This document shows positions 16,911-25,994 of a stretch of 64,000 bases of DNA, in pieces. The DNA comes from Acinetobacter sp. YWS30-1. GTDB lineage: Bacteria > Pseudomonadota > Gammaproteobacteria > Pseudomonadales > Moraxellaceae. Positions within the stretch are counted from its first letter, which is position 1. The number at the start of each line of letters is the position of its first letter. The stretch is taken from positions 62,001-126,000 of the forward strand of contig NZ_CP114606.1 in the NCBI RefSeq assembly GCF_033558715.1, read 5' to 3'. A model generated the notes under the pieces. It had not been told where the DNA came from. It saw only the letters and a list, made by a program, of their open reading frames with translations, and searched no databases. Both the position numbers and the translations under genes were made by a program.

Positions 16911-18425
16911 ATGTTTAAGCGTTCATTACTTGTTGCAATGCTTGCAACGGTGACAGCTGCACAAGCTGCACCATTAACCAAAGATAACGGGGCACCAGTC
17001 GGTGATAACCAGAACTCGATCACTGCGGGTCCACAAGGTCCAACTTTGCTGCAGGATGTACAACTGGTTCAAAAACTGCAACGTTTTGGCCGTGAGCGCA
17101 TTCCTGAACGTGTCGTACACGCACGTGGTACGGGTGCTTATGGTGAATTCGTTACGACGAAAGATCTGTCTGATTTAACAATTGCTTCTTTATTCAAGGC
17201 CGGTACCAAAACTCCAGTTTTTGTGCGCATGTCTACCGTCATTCATGGTAAAGGTTCACCAGAGACCCTACGTGACCCGCACGGTTTCGCCATCAAATTC
17301 TATACCCAGGAAGGTAACTGGGACTTGGTCGGTAACCAGACACCAGTCTTCTTTATCCGTGATGCGATCAAATTCCCGGACTTCATCCACGCGATGAAAC
17401 CAAGCCCCGTCACCAACGTACAAGATGCCAACCGTGTGTTTGACTTTCTGTCTAGCCAGCCTTGGGCAACCAACATGCTGACTTATGTTTATGGCAAGCA
17501 AGGTGTCCCAACCAGCTACCGCGAACAGGACGGTTTTGGTGTACATGCCTACAAACTGTATAACGACAAAGGCGAATACAAGTACGTGAAATTCAACTTC
17601 CGCTCTAAACAGGGCGTGAAGGGCTTAAATGTCAAAGAAGCGGCTGCGCAACAAGGTAAAGATTTCAATCACTTGACCAATGATCTTTATAACAACATCT
17701 ATGCAGGTAATTTCCCGAAATGGGATCTGTATATTCAGGTGCTTGATCCTAAAGATCTGAATAGCTTTGATTTCGATCCGTTAGACCCAACCAAAATCTG
17801 GCCAACCAATTTGGTTCCAGAAGTAAAAGTCGGTACATTGACGCTGAACCGTATGCCGAAGAACTTCTTCAATGAAACTGAACAGGCTGCATTTGCACCA
17901 GGTAATCTGGTACCAGGTATCGAACCCTCTGAAGACCGTTTGCTTCAAGGCCGTATCTTCTCTTATTCAGATACACAAATGTACCGTCTAGGTGCCAACC
18001 ATCAGCAAATTCCAGTAAACCGTCCAGTGGTGAATGTGAACAACAACAACCAGGAAGGTCATATGAATGTGTCTGAGCGTGACTCTGATGTGAACTACGA
18101 GCCAAGCCGTAAAGAGCCTAAACCGGCGACTGAAAAAGCACGTGCAGTTGAAACACCATTGACTGGTCATGTTCAGCAGATCGCTACTAAAGAGCAAAAC
18201 TTCAAGCAAGCAGGTGACTTGTATCGTTCATATACTGCCAAAGAGAAAGATGACCTGATCATGAACCTGGCGGCTGATCTGGGCAATGTCAAAGATTCAG
18301 AAACCAAGCACATCATGTTGTCTTACTTCTATAAGGCAGATGCTGACTACGGTATGCGCATGACTAAAGCTGTAAATGGTGACATCTCAATCGTTAAAGC
18401 CAAAGCTGCAAAATTAAAAGACTAA
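16911..18425 (+). CDS. katB: Periplasmic catalase (KatB-like)
   Basis: Haem catalase of 504 aa, converting hydrogen peroxide to water and oxygen. An N-terminal signal peptide (MFKRSLLVAMLATVTAAQAA) predicts export, as for Pseudomonas KatB. Catalytic His70 (VVHARGTGAYG), Asn142 (LVGNQTPVFF) and the haem-ligand motif RIFSYSDTQMYRLG are all present, with the small-subunit catalase length. I start at the ATG at 16911; the frame is open further upstream but that start would bury the signal peptide. The next gene is an exported ankyrin protein, matching the katB-ankB pair of Pseudomonas. Peroxide induction is expected from the family, but I did not find a clear OxyR site. Confidence 0.92.
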   Translation: MFKRSLLVAMLATVTAAQAAPLTKDNGAPVGDNQNSITAGPQGPTLLQDVQLVQKLQRFGRERIPERVVHARGTGAYGEFVTTKDLSDLTIASLFKAGTKTPVFVRMSTVIHGKGSPETLRDPHGFAIKFYTQEGNWDLVGNQTPVFFIRDAIKFPDFIHAMKPSPVTNVQDANRVFDFLSSQPWATNMLTYVYGKQGVPTSYREQDGFGVHAYKLYNDKGEYKYVKFNFRSKQGVKGLNVKEAAAQQGKDFNHLTNDLYNNIYAGNFPKWDLYIQVLDPKDLNSFDFDPLDPTKIWPTNLVPEVKVGTLTLNRMPKNFFNETEQAAFAPGNLVPGIEPSEDRLLQGRIFSYSDTQMYRLGANHQQIPVNRPVVNVNNNNQEGHMNVSERDSDVNYEPSRKEPKPATEKARAVETPLTGHVQQIATKEQNFKQAGDLYRSYTAKEKDDLIMNLAADLGNVKDSETKHIMLSYFYKADADYGMRMTKAVNGDISIVKAKAAKLKD

Positions 18426-18482
18426 TCCCGATTGGTCTTGAAGAACTGGTGACTAGGGCCTAGCGCATCACCTCCAAAAAGT

Positions 18483-18530
18483 CCTGTAATACTCCAAACC
18501 TTTCCTGCACCCTAGGGGGAGTTTTACAGG
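18483..18530 (+). promoter_or_regulatory. Long intercistronic hairpin between katB and ankB
   Basis: CCTGTAA-T-ACTCC (18483-18495) is mirrored by GGAGT-T-TTACAGG (18518-18530): 12 pairs with one T-T mismatch around a 22-nt loop. No T-run follows directly, so it may stabilise or attenuate the message rather than end it. Confidence 0.55.
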
Positions 18531-18611
18531 CACTCTGTTTTTCATTCCATCTCAGGTCAATTGAGTTTTTAAAAACTTAAATTTTCCTTTCGATTTCTAT
18601 TGGAGTTCATC

Positions 18612-19139
18612 ATGAAAGTTCTGCCACACGCATTTCTAGCCAGTATTCTTGCCTTTAGTTCCGCATTCGCAACTGCTGCTGAAGTGAAGAATGTCTCCCC
18701 TGCAAAAACTGCGGCAAGCGTTCAGATGACCTCACAACAGGAATTGATCGATCTGTTTTTTGCTGCTGCTAAAATCGGCAATAGCGAAGTGATCAATGAA
18801 TTTTTAAAGCACGGCTTTCCAGTCGATGTACGCAATCAAGATGGTTATACCTCGTTGATGATGGCAACCTATTATGGCCATCAGGATATTGTGACCACCT
18901 TACTGGCCAAAGGGGCAGACCGCTGCGCCCGGGACAACCGTGGCAATACAGCCTTGATGGGTGCCTTGTTTAAAATGGAATTTGCCATTGCCAAACAGCT
19001 GCGTCAGGTCGACTGTGATGGCCAAGCCAAGAAAACCGGGCAAAAAACCACAGCTGAATTTGCCAAGGTGATCGGTCAGGAAAAGCAGCTACAAAAAATT
19101 ATCAAGGAACAGGAAAACGGGCTGAAAGCAGTCAAATAA
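18612..19139 (+). CDS. ankB: Exported ankyrin-repeat protein (AnkB-like)
   Basis: A 175-aa protein with a signal peptide (MKVLPHAFLASILAFSSAFATAA) followed by about three ankyrin repeats (residues 46-130), including NQDGYTSLMMATYYGHQDIV and DNRGNTALMGALFKM, and a lysine-rich tail. In Pseudomonas aeruginosa the periplasmic AnkB is co-transcribed with katB and is needed for full KatB activity; the same order here makes the same partnership likely. The start at 18612 has TGGAG seven bases upstream. No terminator separates it from pncB. Confidence 0.85.
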   Translation: MKVLPHAFLASILAFSSAFATAAEVKNVSPAKTAASVQMTSQQELIDLFFAAAKIGNSEVINEFLKHGFPVDVRNQDGYTSLMMATYYGHQDIVTTLLAKGADRCARDNRGNTALMGALFKMEFAIAKQLRQVDCDGQAKKTGQKTTAEFAKVIGQEKQLQKIIKEQENGLKAVK

Positions 19140-19267
19140 CTGTGTGGGAAGCAGTTTATTTTCTTGAACTTTTGTCGATAATTCAGCTAGCTGTACGTAA
19201 ATCCTGCAATATTGCCTAAACTTTTATGCTTTAATGCGGGATAAGCACAGCGATATTTCCCTTAGTT

Positions 19268-20473
19268 ATGGCTCCAATTATCCACTCTTTGTTAGATACT
19301 GACTTGTATAAATTCACCATGCTACAAGTGGTATTACACAAGTTTCCACAAACGCATAGTGTCTATCATTTCCGTTGTCGCAACCTGGAAGATACGGAAT
19401 ATCCGCTGACGGATATTCTGGATGATTTGAATCACCAACTGGATTTGCTGTGTCAGCTCAAATTTAAAGAAGACGAATTACAATATTTACGCAGCCTGCG
19501 TTTTATCAAAAGCGATTTTGTGGATTATCTGGAACTATTCCAGCTCAAACGGCGTTTTATTAAGGCCACCATCGACAATGAAGGCCGCCTGGATATTACT
19601 ATTGAAGGCCCCATGGTTCAGGCAATGATGTTTGAAATCTTTGTACTGGCCATTGTGAATGAACTGTATTTTAGCCGCATTCGTACATCTGAAGTGCTAG
19701 CTGAAGGTGAGCGCCGTTTAAAAGCTAAAATTGAACTTTTAAAACAGTATGATGCCGCGCAGAACCCGAATGATCCACCATTCCTGGTCTCGGACTTTGG
19801 TACCCGCCGTCGTTATAGTTTTGACTGGCAAAAGCATGTGGTCGAAGAATTTAATAAAGCTGCACCGCACGTGTTCCGTGGGACCAGTAATGTGTACTTA
19901 GCCAAAGAGTTGGGCATTACCCCGATCGGGACGATGGCGCATGAATTTCTGCAAGCCTTTCAGGCGTTAGATGTGCGTCTGCGTAATTTCCAGAAAGCCG
20001 CCCTGGAAACCTGGGTACAGGAATACCGTGGTGACCTTGGAATTGCCTTGACCGATGTAGTCGGTATGGATGCTTTCCTGCGTGACTTTGACCTGTACTT
20101 TGCCAAACTGTTTGATGGTTTGCGCCATGACAGTGGTGATCCCTATGAATGGGGTGACAAAGCTTATGAGCATTATAAAAAGCTGAAAATTGACAGCAAA
20201 ACCAAAATGCTGACTTTTAGTGATGGCCTGAATCTGGAAAAAGCCTGGAAATTGCATCAATACTTTAAAGATCGCTTTCAGGTCAGCTTCGGGATCGGCA
20301 CCAATCTGACCAATGACATGGGGCAGACGCCGCTAAATATCGTATTGAAACTGGTGGAATGCAACCGTCAGTCGGTAGCGAAAATCTCCGATAGCCCAGG
20401 AAAAACCATGACGGATAATGATACTTTCCTGGCATATTTGCGTCAGGTGTTCAATATCTCAGAACCTGTCTAA
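19268..20473 (+). CDS. pncB: Nicotinate phosphoribosyltransferase
   Basis: PncB converts nicotinate and PRPP to nicotinate mononucleotide, using ATP, in the Preiss-Handler NAD salvage route; it takes the product of PncA (10430). The 401-aa length is normal. Family blocks seen are [11 protein letters not shown] at the start, FGTRRRYS, the [10 protein letters not shown] segment with the histidine that is phosphorylated in this family, the PRPP-site [11 protein letters not shown] and the late [10 protein letters not shown]. It looks monocistronic, with its own terminator. Confidence 0.96.
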   Translation: MAPIIHSLLDTDLYKFTMLQVVLHKFPQTHSVYHFRCRNLEDTEYPLTDILDDLNHQLDLLCQLKFKEDELQYLRSLRFIKSDFVDYLELFQLKRRFIKATIDNEGRLDITIEGPMVQAMMFEIFVLAIVNELYFSRIRTSEVLAEGERRLKAKIELLKQYDAAQNPNDPPFLVSDFGTRRRYSFDWQKHVVEEFNKAAPHVFRGTSNVYLAKELGITPIGTMAHEFLQAFQALDVRLRNFQKAALETWVQEYRGDLGIALTDVVGMDAFLRDFDLYFAKLFDGLRHDSGDPYEWGDKAYEHYKKLKIDSKTKMLTFSDGLNLEKAWKLHQYFKDRFQVSFGIGTNLTNDMGQTPLNIVLKLVECNRQSVAKISDSPGKTMTDNDTFLAYLRQVFNISEPV

Positions 20474-20494
20474 AAATCTCTGCTTGATTCAAAA

Positions 20495-20518
20495 AACCGC
20501 TTCAATCATGAGGCGGTT
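20495..20518 (+). terminator. pncB terminator
   Basis: AACCGCTTCA (20495-20504) pairs with TGAGGCGGTT (20509-20518, one T-G pair), ATCA loop, then a T-run. Confidence 0.85.
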
Positions 20519-20636
20519 TTTTCTTGGATGATGGTCTTTCTTAAATCAGCTTTAGCTAAAATTATGCTAAGGATCTAGATAAAAACAACATAATTGAAAA
20601 AATGAGCTGTGCTAAGATCAAAAGGATTTGACCGCA

Positions 20637-21500
20637 ATGACAACTACTAAGATGACAGCTTCCGCCTTTGACTTTGGTCTGCTGATTGAAGCAGAAGATT
20701 TGGTTCCACATTTGGGAAATGAAAAACTTCGAATTGTTGATTTAAGCCGGGCGTCGGTTTATGAACAATTGCATATTCCACATGCCTTACATCTGCAACC
20801 CAAGCTGCTGGTTCGTCAGGAAGAAACAGCCATGGGCCTGTTACCGGATGCAGAAGGGCTGGAAGCTTTAATTCGTTACCTGAATATTTCTCCTGAACAT
20901 CATGTCGTAGCTTATGATGATGAAGGCGGTGCGTGGGCAGGGCGTCTGCTCTGGAACCTGCATTGTTTGGGCTTTGAAAATACCAGTTTACTCAATGGCG
21001 GCATTCATGCCTGGCTGGGTGCGGGACTACCGACTTCATCGGATCAGGAAACCTTTATACCTGTCGATCATCTGGTTCCAGTCAATCTTGAAAGAAAGGC
21101 TGAGTTTCAGATTGATTATGATGAATTAAAACCACTCATTGAAAATGAAAAAATTCAGGTATGGGATTGTCGTACAGAAGATGAATACACTGGCCTGCGT
21201 CTGGCTGCGCGACGCGGTGGTCACATCCCGGGCGCACGTCATTTTGAGTGGAGTACTGCCCTTAACCGGCAAAATCATTTAAAATTACATCCTTTACCAC
21301 GTACTCAGCAGCGTCTGGAACAACTGGGATTTGATCTGGATCAGCCGGTTGTGGTGTATTGTCAGTCCCATCACCGTTCAGGTCTGGCTTATATTCTGGG
21401 GCGCTTATTCGGCTGGAAGATTCGAGCCTATGATGGTGCGTGGAGTGAATGGGGCAACCGCCTCGATAGTCCAATCGCTACAGGAGAGGTGCCATCTTGA
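20637..21500 (+). CDS. Rhodanese-type thiosulfate sulfurtransferase (RhdA-like)
   Basis: A two-domain rhodanese of 287 aa. The N-terminal domain (about 15-135) is inactive; the C-terminal domain (150-285) carries the persulfide cysteine Cys242 in the loop [11 protein letters not shown]. That loop is nearly the one I know from Azotobacter RhdA (CQTHHRSG), which differs from the usual CRxGxT loop. It probably transfers sulfane sulfur from thiosulfate to an unknown acceptor. The gene overlaps psd (TTGA), an arrangement like the rhdA-psd neighbourhood of Pseudomonas. The start is uncertain between TTG 20628, ATG 20637 and ATG 20652. Confidence 0.88.
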   Translation: MTTTKMTASAFDFGLLIEAEDLVPHLGNEKLRIVDLSRASVYEQLHIPHALHLQPKLLVRQEETAMGLLPDAEGLEALIRYLNISPEHHVVAYDDEGGAWAGRLLWNLHCLGFENTSLLNGGIHAWLGAGLPTSSDQETFIPVDHLVPVNLERKAEFQIDYDELKPLIENEKIQVWDCRTEDEYTGLRLAARRGGHIPGARHFEWSTALNRQNHLKLHPLPRTQQRLEQLGFDLDQPVVVYCQSHHRSGLAYILGRLFGWKIRAYDGAWSEWGNRLDSPIATGEVPS

Positions 21501-22348
21501 GCATCACATCGCGTCTAAAACAACAACTGTTTATCCAGGCCCAAAAAGTGGTGCCACAGCATCGCCTGTCCCGTGTGGTGGGAAAAATTGCAGCCAGCGA
21601 AAATCCGATTGTAAAAACAGCCGTGATCGCAGCATTCAAGACCAAATACGGGATTGATATGTCGATTGCTGAGCAAACCAATGCCCTGAAATTCAAATCA
21701 TTTAATGATTTCTTTACCCGTGGATTAAGAACTGGAGTGCGTGCGGTCGATGCTGATTCAACCGCAATTGTGTCTCCGGCAGATGGCGCAATTTCCCAAC
21801 TGGGTAAAATTGAAAATGGCGATGTGTTTCAGGCCAAAGGCCAGAAGTTTACGGTTGAAAACCTGATTGCTGATCCGCAACTGGCAGAACCATTCAAGAA
21901 TGGTGAGTTTGCGACGGTGTATCTGTCACCACGTGACTATCATCGTGTTCACATGCCATTTGCCGGGACTCTGACTGAAACTTTATATGTGCCGGGTGAA
22001 CTGTTCTCGGTCAACCAGACCACAGCCGAAAATATTCCAGGTCTGTTTGCCCGTAATGAACGTATGGTATGTCTGTTTGATACCGAACTTGGTCGTATGG
22101 CAGTGGTTCTAGTTGGTGCGATGATTGTGGCTGGTATTGAAACTGTGGCGACTGGCAAGGTAAAACCATCTGGTCGTATCGAGCTAAACCAGCACAATTT
22201 ATTCCTTGAAAAAGGCGCTGAACTGGGTCGTTTTTACCTAGGTTCAACCGCCGTTATCCTGTTTGAGGAAAACAAGATGCAATGGGATGAGAAATTTAAA
22301 GCCAATTCAACCGTATTGATGGGTGAGGCGTTGGGTCATACCCTATAA
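21497..22348 (+). CDS. psd: Phosphatidylserine decarboxylase proenzyme
   Basis: Psd makes phosphatidylethanolamine from phosphatidylserine at the inner membrane. The 283-aa proenzyme has the self-cleavage motif LGST; Ser250 becomes the pyruvoyl cofactor of the small alpha chain. The SPADGAIS and [13 protein letters not shown] blocks are also present. The start is a TTG at 21497 with AGGAGAGG a few bases upstream, and the TTGA overlap with the rhodanese stop indicates translational coupling. It is followed by a repeat-rich spacer. Confidence 0.95.
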   Translation: MSITSRLKQQLFIQAQKVVPQHRLSRVVGKIAASENPIVKTAVIAAFKTKYGIDMSIAEQTNALKFKSFNDFFTRGLRTGVRAVDADSTAIVSPADGAISQLGKIENGDVFQAKGQKFTVENLIADPQLAEPFKNGEFATVYLSPRDYHRVHMPFAGTLTETLYVPGELFSVNQTTAENIPGLFARNERMVCLFDTELGRMAVVLVGAMIVAGIETVATGKVKPSGRIELNQHNLFLEKGAELGRFYLGSTAVILFEENKMQWDEKFKANSTVLMGEALGHTL

Positions 22349-22371
22349 AAAGCTTTTAATCTCCTGTTATG

Positions 22372-22604
22372 TTGCTTCCCCCTTTGAAAAAGGGGGATTG
22401 AGGGAGATTAAATATTCTAATTTCCTCCTCTTGCGTTTCAATTCAAAGCAGTGCTTCAAAGCTTGCTTAGGAGGGAATCTCATGATAACAAATATCCCTT
22501 AGATTCTTTCCCTTTGAAAAAGGTGAGAAGCCTTGCTTCGCAAGAGGGAGTTAAAAAATTAAAATCCCTCCCAACCTCCCTTTAAAAAAGGGAGGAGATA
22601 AAAG
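22372..22604. repeat. Cluster of intergenic palindromic repeats
   Basis: At least three related palindromes of the form CCCTTTnnAAAGGG: CCCCCTTTGAAAAAGGGGG (22379-22397), CCCTTTGAAAAAGG (22510-22523) and CTCCCTTTAAAAAAGGGAG (22576-22594). Between them TTCCTCCT/AGGAGGGAA flank a core AAAGCAGTGCTT (22445-22456). The pattern is REP-like, with no coding potential. It fills the psd-SPOR gene gap. Confidence 0.7.
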
Positions 22605-22615
22605 ATTCAAAAAAA

Positions 22616-22631
22616 AGCGCCATCTGGCGCT
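22616..22631. terminator. Bidirectional terminator
   Basis: AGCGCC (22616-22621) and GGCGCT (22626-22631), ATCT loop, with an A-run to the left and a T-run to the right; mainly for the leftward SPOR gene. Confidence 0.82.
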
Positions 22632-22648
22632 TTTTTATTTTCTAAACT

Positions 22649-23263
22649 TTATCGTTTGACAACGATCGAATCGATACCACTGTGCTGTAAGGTTTGCTGT
22701 GCAATAATCGCAGATTCTGCTGAATCATAAGGTCCAGACACGACACGATACCAAACCTTGCCATTTTCCACACTGCGGACTACATCTGCAGATAAACCGT
22801 TGAGAATGATTTCTGCACGGCGGGCATCTGCCTGATCCGGGTCATCAAAACTACGAACTTGTAAAATATAGCTTGCAGAAGCAGGAGTTGGGGCTTCGGT
22901 TGCATCCAGACCTGGCTCAGTTGCTGTTTCTGATTCATCAACTTCAGGTCTTGGTGCCTCTACAATCACCACTGCTTCCTGATTTTTTGCTTCAGGAACC
23001 GCCTCTTCAGGAATCGGTGTCACTTGCTGCTGTGGCAACAGATCATAAAAACGGTAGTCTTTATTGGTATCTTCTTCTTGAGAATGCTCAGCCGTAGCCT
23101 GGTTTTTAGGTTTAACAGGTTCCCATGGCTTCCACAGCATGAGTGCCATTAAAAAACTTAACACGATTAAAATGATCACGAGTGTGCCGAGCCAGGTAGG
23201 AATAAGTGGCTTTTTGGGCTTATTCGGTCTTTCAGATACACCGCGCTGCGTTTTTCCAAACAC
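22649..23263 (-). CDS. SPOR-domain membrane protein
   Basis: A 204-aa bitopic protein: short basic N-terminus, one transmembrane helix (about 27-48, LVIILIVLSFLMALMLW), a proline- and glutamate-rich periplasmic linker, and a C-terminal SPOR domain (about 130-204; YILQVRSFDDPDQADARR and WYRVVSGPYDSAESA). SPOR domains bind peptidoglycan stripped of stem peptides at the division septum. It lies downstream of argS, as SPOR genes do in Pseudomonas. I chose the GTG at 23263, because AGAGGA sits eight bases upstream; the frame extends to an ATG at 23305 with no ribosome site. Confidence 0.88.
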   Translation of the reverse strand: MFGKTQRGVSERPNKPKKPLIPTWLGTLVIILIVLSFLMALMLWKPWEPVKPKNQATAEHSQEEDTNKDYRFYDLLPQQQVTPIPEEAVPEAKNQEAVVIVEAPRPEVDESETATEPGLDATEAPTPASASYILQVRSFDDPDQADARRAEIILNGLSADVVRSVENGKVWYRVVSGPYDSAESAIIAQQTLQHSGIDSIVVKR

Positions 23264-23469
23264 TTGGGATTTCCTCTTATTTATCGGGGCAAATAGAAAA
23301 GGCATAACAGCAGTTATGCCTCTACTATGACTTCATCCTATGTGATCGTGATAGAAAAGTCATTATCTAGATCACAAATCACACAGAATTTTAATTTATC
23401 TGCATCTTCAAACACATAGCTAAAGTTACAAAATATTTATTCAGCAGATAAACGGCAATGACTAGCATG

Positions 23470-23590
23470 CTGACTTCGAGCAGAGCTCTCCGTCTTGCGT
23501 CAATGTAAAAGCAGTGCTTTACATTTTCGCTTCGAGCTTAGCTCTCGCCTTGCGAGCATGCAAAACAGTGTTTTGCTTACATGCTCTCAG
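23470..23590. repeat. Tandem degenerate repeat with AAAGCAGTGCTTT-type hairpins
   Basis: Two diverged copies of a unit of roughly 55-60 bp: CTTCGAGCAGAGCTCTC... (from 23476) and CTTCGAGCTTAGCTCTCG... (from 23530). Each holds CTTGCG followed by a hairpin: TGTAAA/TTTACA with AGCAGTGC between, and GCAAAAC/GTTTTGC. A further relative lies at 22431-22465. The second copy runs into the argS stop codon. Confidence 0.65.
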
Positions 23591-25367
23591 GCGCAGATAC
23601 ACCAAGCAGTTCCAGACCGTTACGCAGCACCTGGCGAACATTTACAGATAACAGTAAACGTGCCTGAGTTAATTCTGCATCATCGCCCAGAACCTTGTTG
23701 TCGTTGTACCAGCCATGGAACAGCGCAGCCAGCTCTTTCAGGTAGTTACCAATCTGATGCGGTTCATAGCTGTTTGCAGCACGAACGACAATCTCTGGAT
23801 AAGCTGCCAGCTTTGCCAGAATTTCAGTCTCCGCTTCCAGCTCAAGTTTGGCTGCCAGACCACGTGCAGTGGCTGCATCAAAGTTCACACCTGTAGAGGC
23901 TGCCTTTTCTAACATACGGCAGATCCGCGCATGCGCATACTGGATGTAATACACGGCATTGTCCTTGCTTTGAGATACGGCAAGGTCAAGGTCGAAGTCA
24001 ATGTGCTGTTCAGATTTACGCATGACATAGTAGAAACGTGCTGCATCATTACCGACTTCTTTGCGCAGGTCACGCAAAGTCACGAACTGGCCTGAACGAG
24101 AGGACATTTGTACCATCTCGCCACCACGCCACAGGCTGACAAACTGAACCAGAAGTACAGTCAGTTTTTTCGAGTCATAGCCCAGAGCATCAATCGCTGC
24201 TTTTACACGTGCGATATAACCGTGGTGATCTGAACCCCAGATATCAATGATATCGGTATAGCCACGTTGTAATTTGTTTAGGTGATACGCAATATCAGAC
24301 GCGAAATAAGTGGTTTGACCATTACGGCGTTTCACTACGCGGTCTTTTTCATCACCAAATTCAGTTGACTTGAACCAGATGTTGCCATCTTTTTCATACA
24401 GGAAGCCTCGCTGATCTAGAGTTTGTAGCGCTTCACCAATTTTTTCAGTCAAAGTTGCTTCGCTAAACCATTGATTGAAAGTCACTCCGAATTCACCGAG
24501 GTCATCTTTAATATCATCAAGAATGGCTTTTAATGCAGCCTGATGGAAGACGCGGTAACCTTCATTTAATAAGGTTTGTGAGTTGAAGATCAGGCCATCA
24601 ATGTGTTTTTCTTTATCGCCTGAAACAACTACTTTATTGCCTTCAGCATCCGGTTCGGCAGCATACTGTACGTCTTCAGGGACATCTTTATAAACGTCTG
24701 CAACAGGGCGAACATAGATATCGCCGTCTTGATCAATAATGCTTTGTGCGATTTCTTTAACGTAATCACCTTGATAGGCATTTTTCGGGAACACCAGTTC
24801 CTGACCCGTCAATTCTAAATAACGTAAGTAAGTTGAAGTCGCCAGAATATCCATCTGACGGCCAGCGTCGTTGACATAATATTCACGGTCAACTTTGGCA
24901 CCTGTCGCTTCAAGCAGATTTGCAACAGTCATACCATAAGCAGCGCCACGACCATGACCTACATGCAGGCTGGAAGTCGGGTTCGCAGACACAAATTCAA
25001 CCTGAACGCGTTTTTCCGCATTGGCCTGGGTACGACCATATGTTGCCTGTTGAGCCTGAATCTGATCCAGCACAGCAAAACGCTGGTCTGCATTTAAAAA
25101 GAAGTTAATAAAGCCTGGGCCTGCAATTTCTGCCTTGCTGATATCCGCCACTTCAGGCAGGGCAGCAAGAATTTTTTCTGCTAAATCACGCGGTTTCATA
25201 CCCGCAGCTTTAGACGCGATCATGGCAATATTTGATGCAAAGTCACCGTGGCTGCGGTCTTTGGTACGCGTCAAATTACTTGTATTGTTCCAGTCAGATG
25301 GGAGTACGTTTTGTGCCTGTAAAGTTTGCACTGCATGATCGAGAGCTGCTTGGATTGCCGTATTCAT
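23577..25367 (-). CDS. argS: Arginyl-tRNA synthetase
   Basis: Class I synthetase charging tRNA-Arg, 596 aa. The HIGH-like sequence is HVGHGRGAAYG (within NPTSSLHVGHGRG), and the KMSKS position reads MSSRSGQF, as is common for ArgRS enzymes that lack a classical KMSKS lysine. The N-terminal Add-1 domain and C-terminal DALR anticodon-binding domain (VRQVLRNGLELLGV) are present. The start at 25367 gives MNTAIQAALD; the frame is open 15 codons further but only over unlikely hydrophobic sequence. The 3' end overlaps a repeat unit. Confidence 0.96.
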   Translation of the reverse strand: MNTAIQAALDHAVQTLQAQNVLPSDWNNTSNLTRTKDRSHGDFASNIAMIASKAAGMKPRDLAEKILAALPEVADISKAEIAGPGFINFFLNADQRFAVLDQIQAQQATYGRTQANAEKRVQVEFVSANPTSSLHVGHGRGAAYGMTVANLLEATGAKVDREYYVNDAGRQMDILATSTYLRYLELTGQELVFPKNAYQGDYVKEIAQSIIDQDGDIYVRPVADVYKDVPEDVQYAAEPDAEGNKVVVSGDKEKHIDGLIFNSQTLLNEGYRVFHQAALKAILDDIKDDLGEFGVTFNQWFSEATLTEKIGEALQTLDQRGFLYEKDGNIWFKSTEFGDEKDRVVKRRNGQTTYFASDIAYHLNKLQRGYTDIIDIWGSDHHGYIARVKAAIDALGYDSKKLTVLLVQFVSLWRGGEMVQMSSRSGQFVTLRDLRKEVGNDAARFYYVMRKSEQHIDFDLDLAVSQSKDNAVYYIQYAHARICRMLEKAASTGVNFDAATARGLAAKLELEAETEILAKLAAYPEIVVRAANSYEPHQIGNYLKELAALFHGWYNDNKVLGDDAELTQARLLLSVNVRQVLRNGLELLGVSAPESM

Positions 25368-25620
25368 AATCAGTCGAAAATAGATATCGCAGAAAAACAG
25401 CAAATATAGCAAATTTCCGACTCTTTAGGTAAAACCATTTATGGGGAATAAAAAATATACGATTAGCAGCCTATGGTTTCTATCCCTCGGTCGGTCATCA
25501 ATGAAGGATCACATGAGAAAGAGGGGAATAAATAAGTTGCAAACTTTACTATAAAAAATGAATCATCCAGCAATCAAAATGGCCTATATTAGCCTGATTG
25601 AAACTATAAAAAGAGTCAGC

Positions 25621-25908
25621 ATGGATTCAAAACAGCGTCCGACCATCATCGGCAATATTCCCAAACTTCCAGCCAAATGGGCCTTGGTCATTGTGCCTTT
25701 TATCTTGTCCTGCCTGATGAGTGGAATTATTTCCATGATTAACATGCTGCGCAATCTGGGCTGGATTGAGGGCTTTATGGCCCTCTGGTTTCATAACTGG
25801 ATGATTTCCTGGGCGATTGCTTTTCCGATTGTGGTGACGCTTTTACCTTTTGTACGCAAATTTGCCGGCTTGCTGGTCGATATGTCAGGAAATCAGCCAC
25901 CCAAATAA
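25621..25908 (+). CDS. DUF2798 family small membrane protein
   Basis: A 95-aa protein with two transmembrane helices (about 22-44 and 62-82). The pattern IPKLPAKWALVIVPFILSCLMSGIIS and SWAIAFPIVVTLLPFVRK is that of DUF2798, a family without assigned function. I start at 25621; the frame is open back to 25558. It stands alone, convergent with the DUF445 gene. Confidence 0.85.
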   Translation: MDSKQRPTIIGNIPKLPAKWALVIVPFILSCLMSGIISMINMLRNLGWIEGFMALWFHNWMISWAIAFPIVVTLLPFVRKFAGLLVDMSGNQPPK

Positions 25909-25994
25909 TTGTTTTCTATCAATGAGAATTAAGAAAGAAGTTCTAGAAGGTAAAAAGCATTCACTAACAGATGGGCTCTCTAACTAAAAATCAA

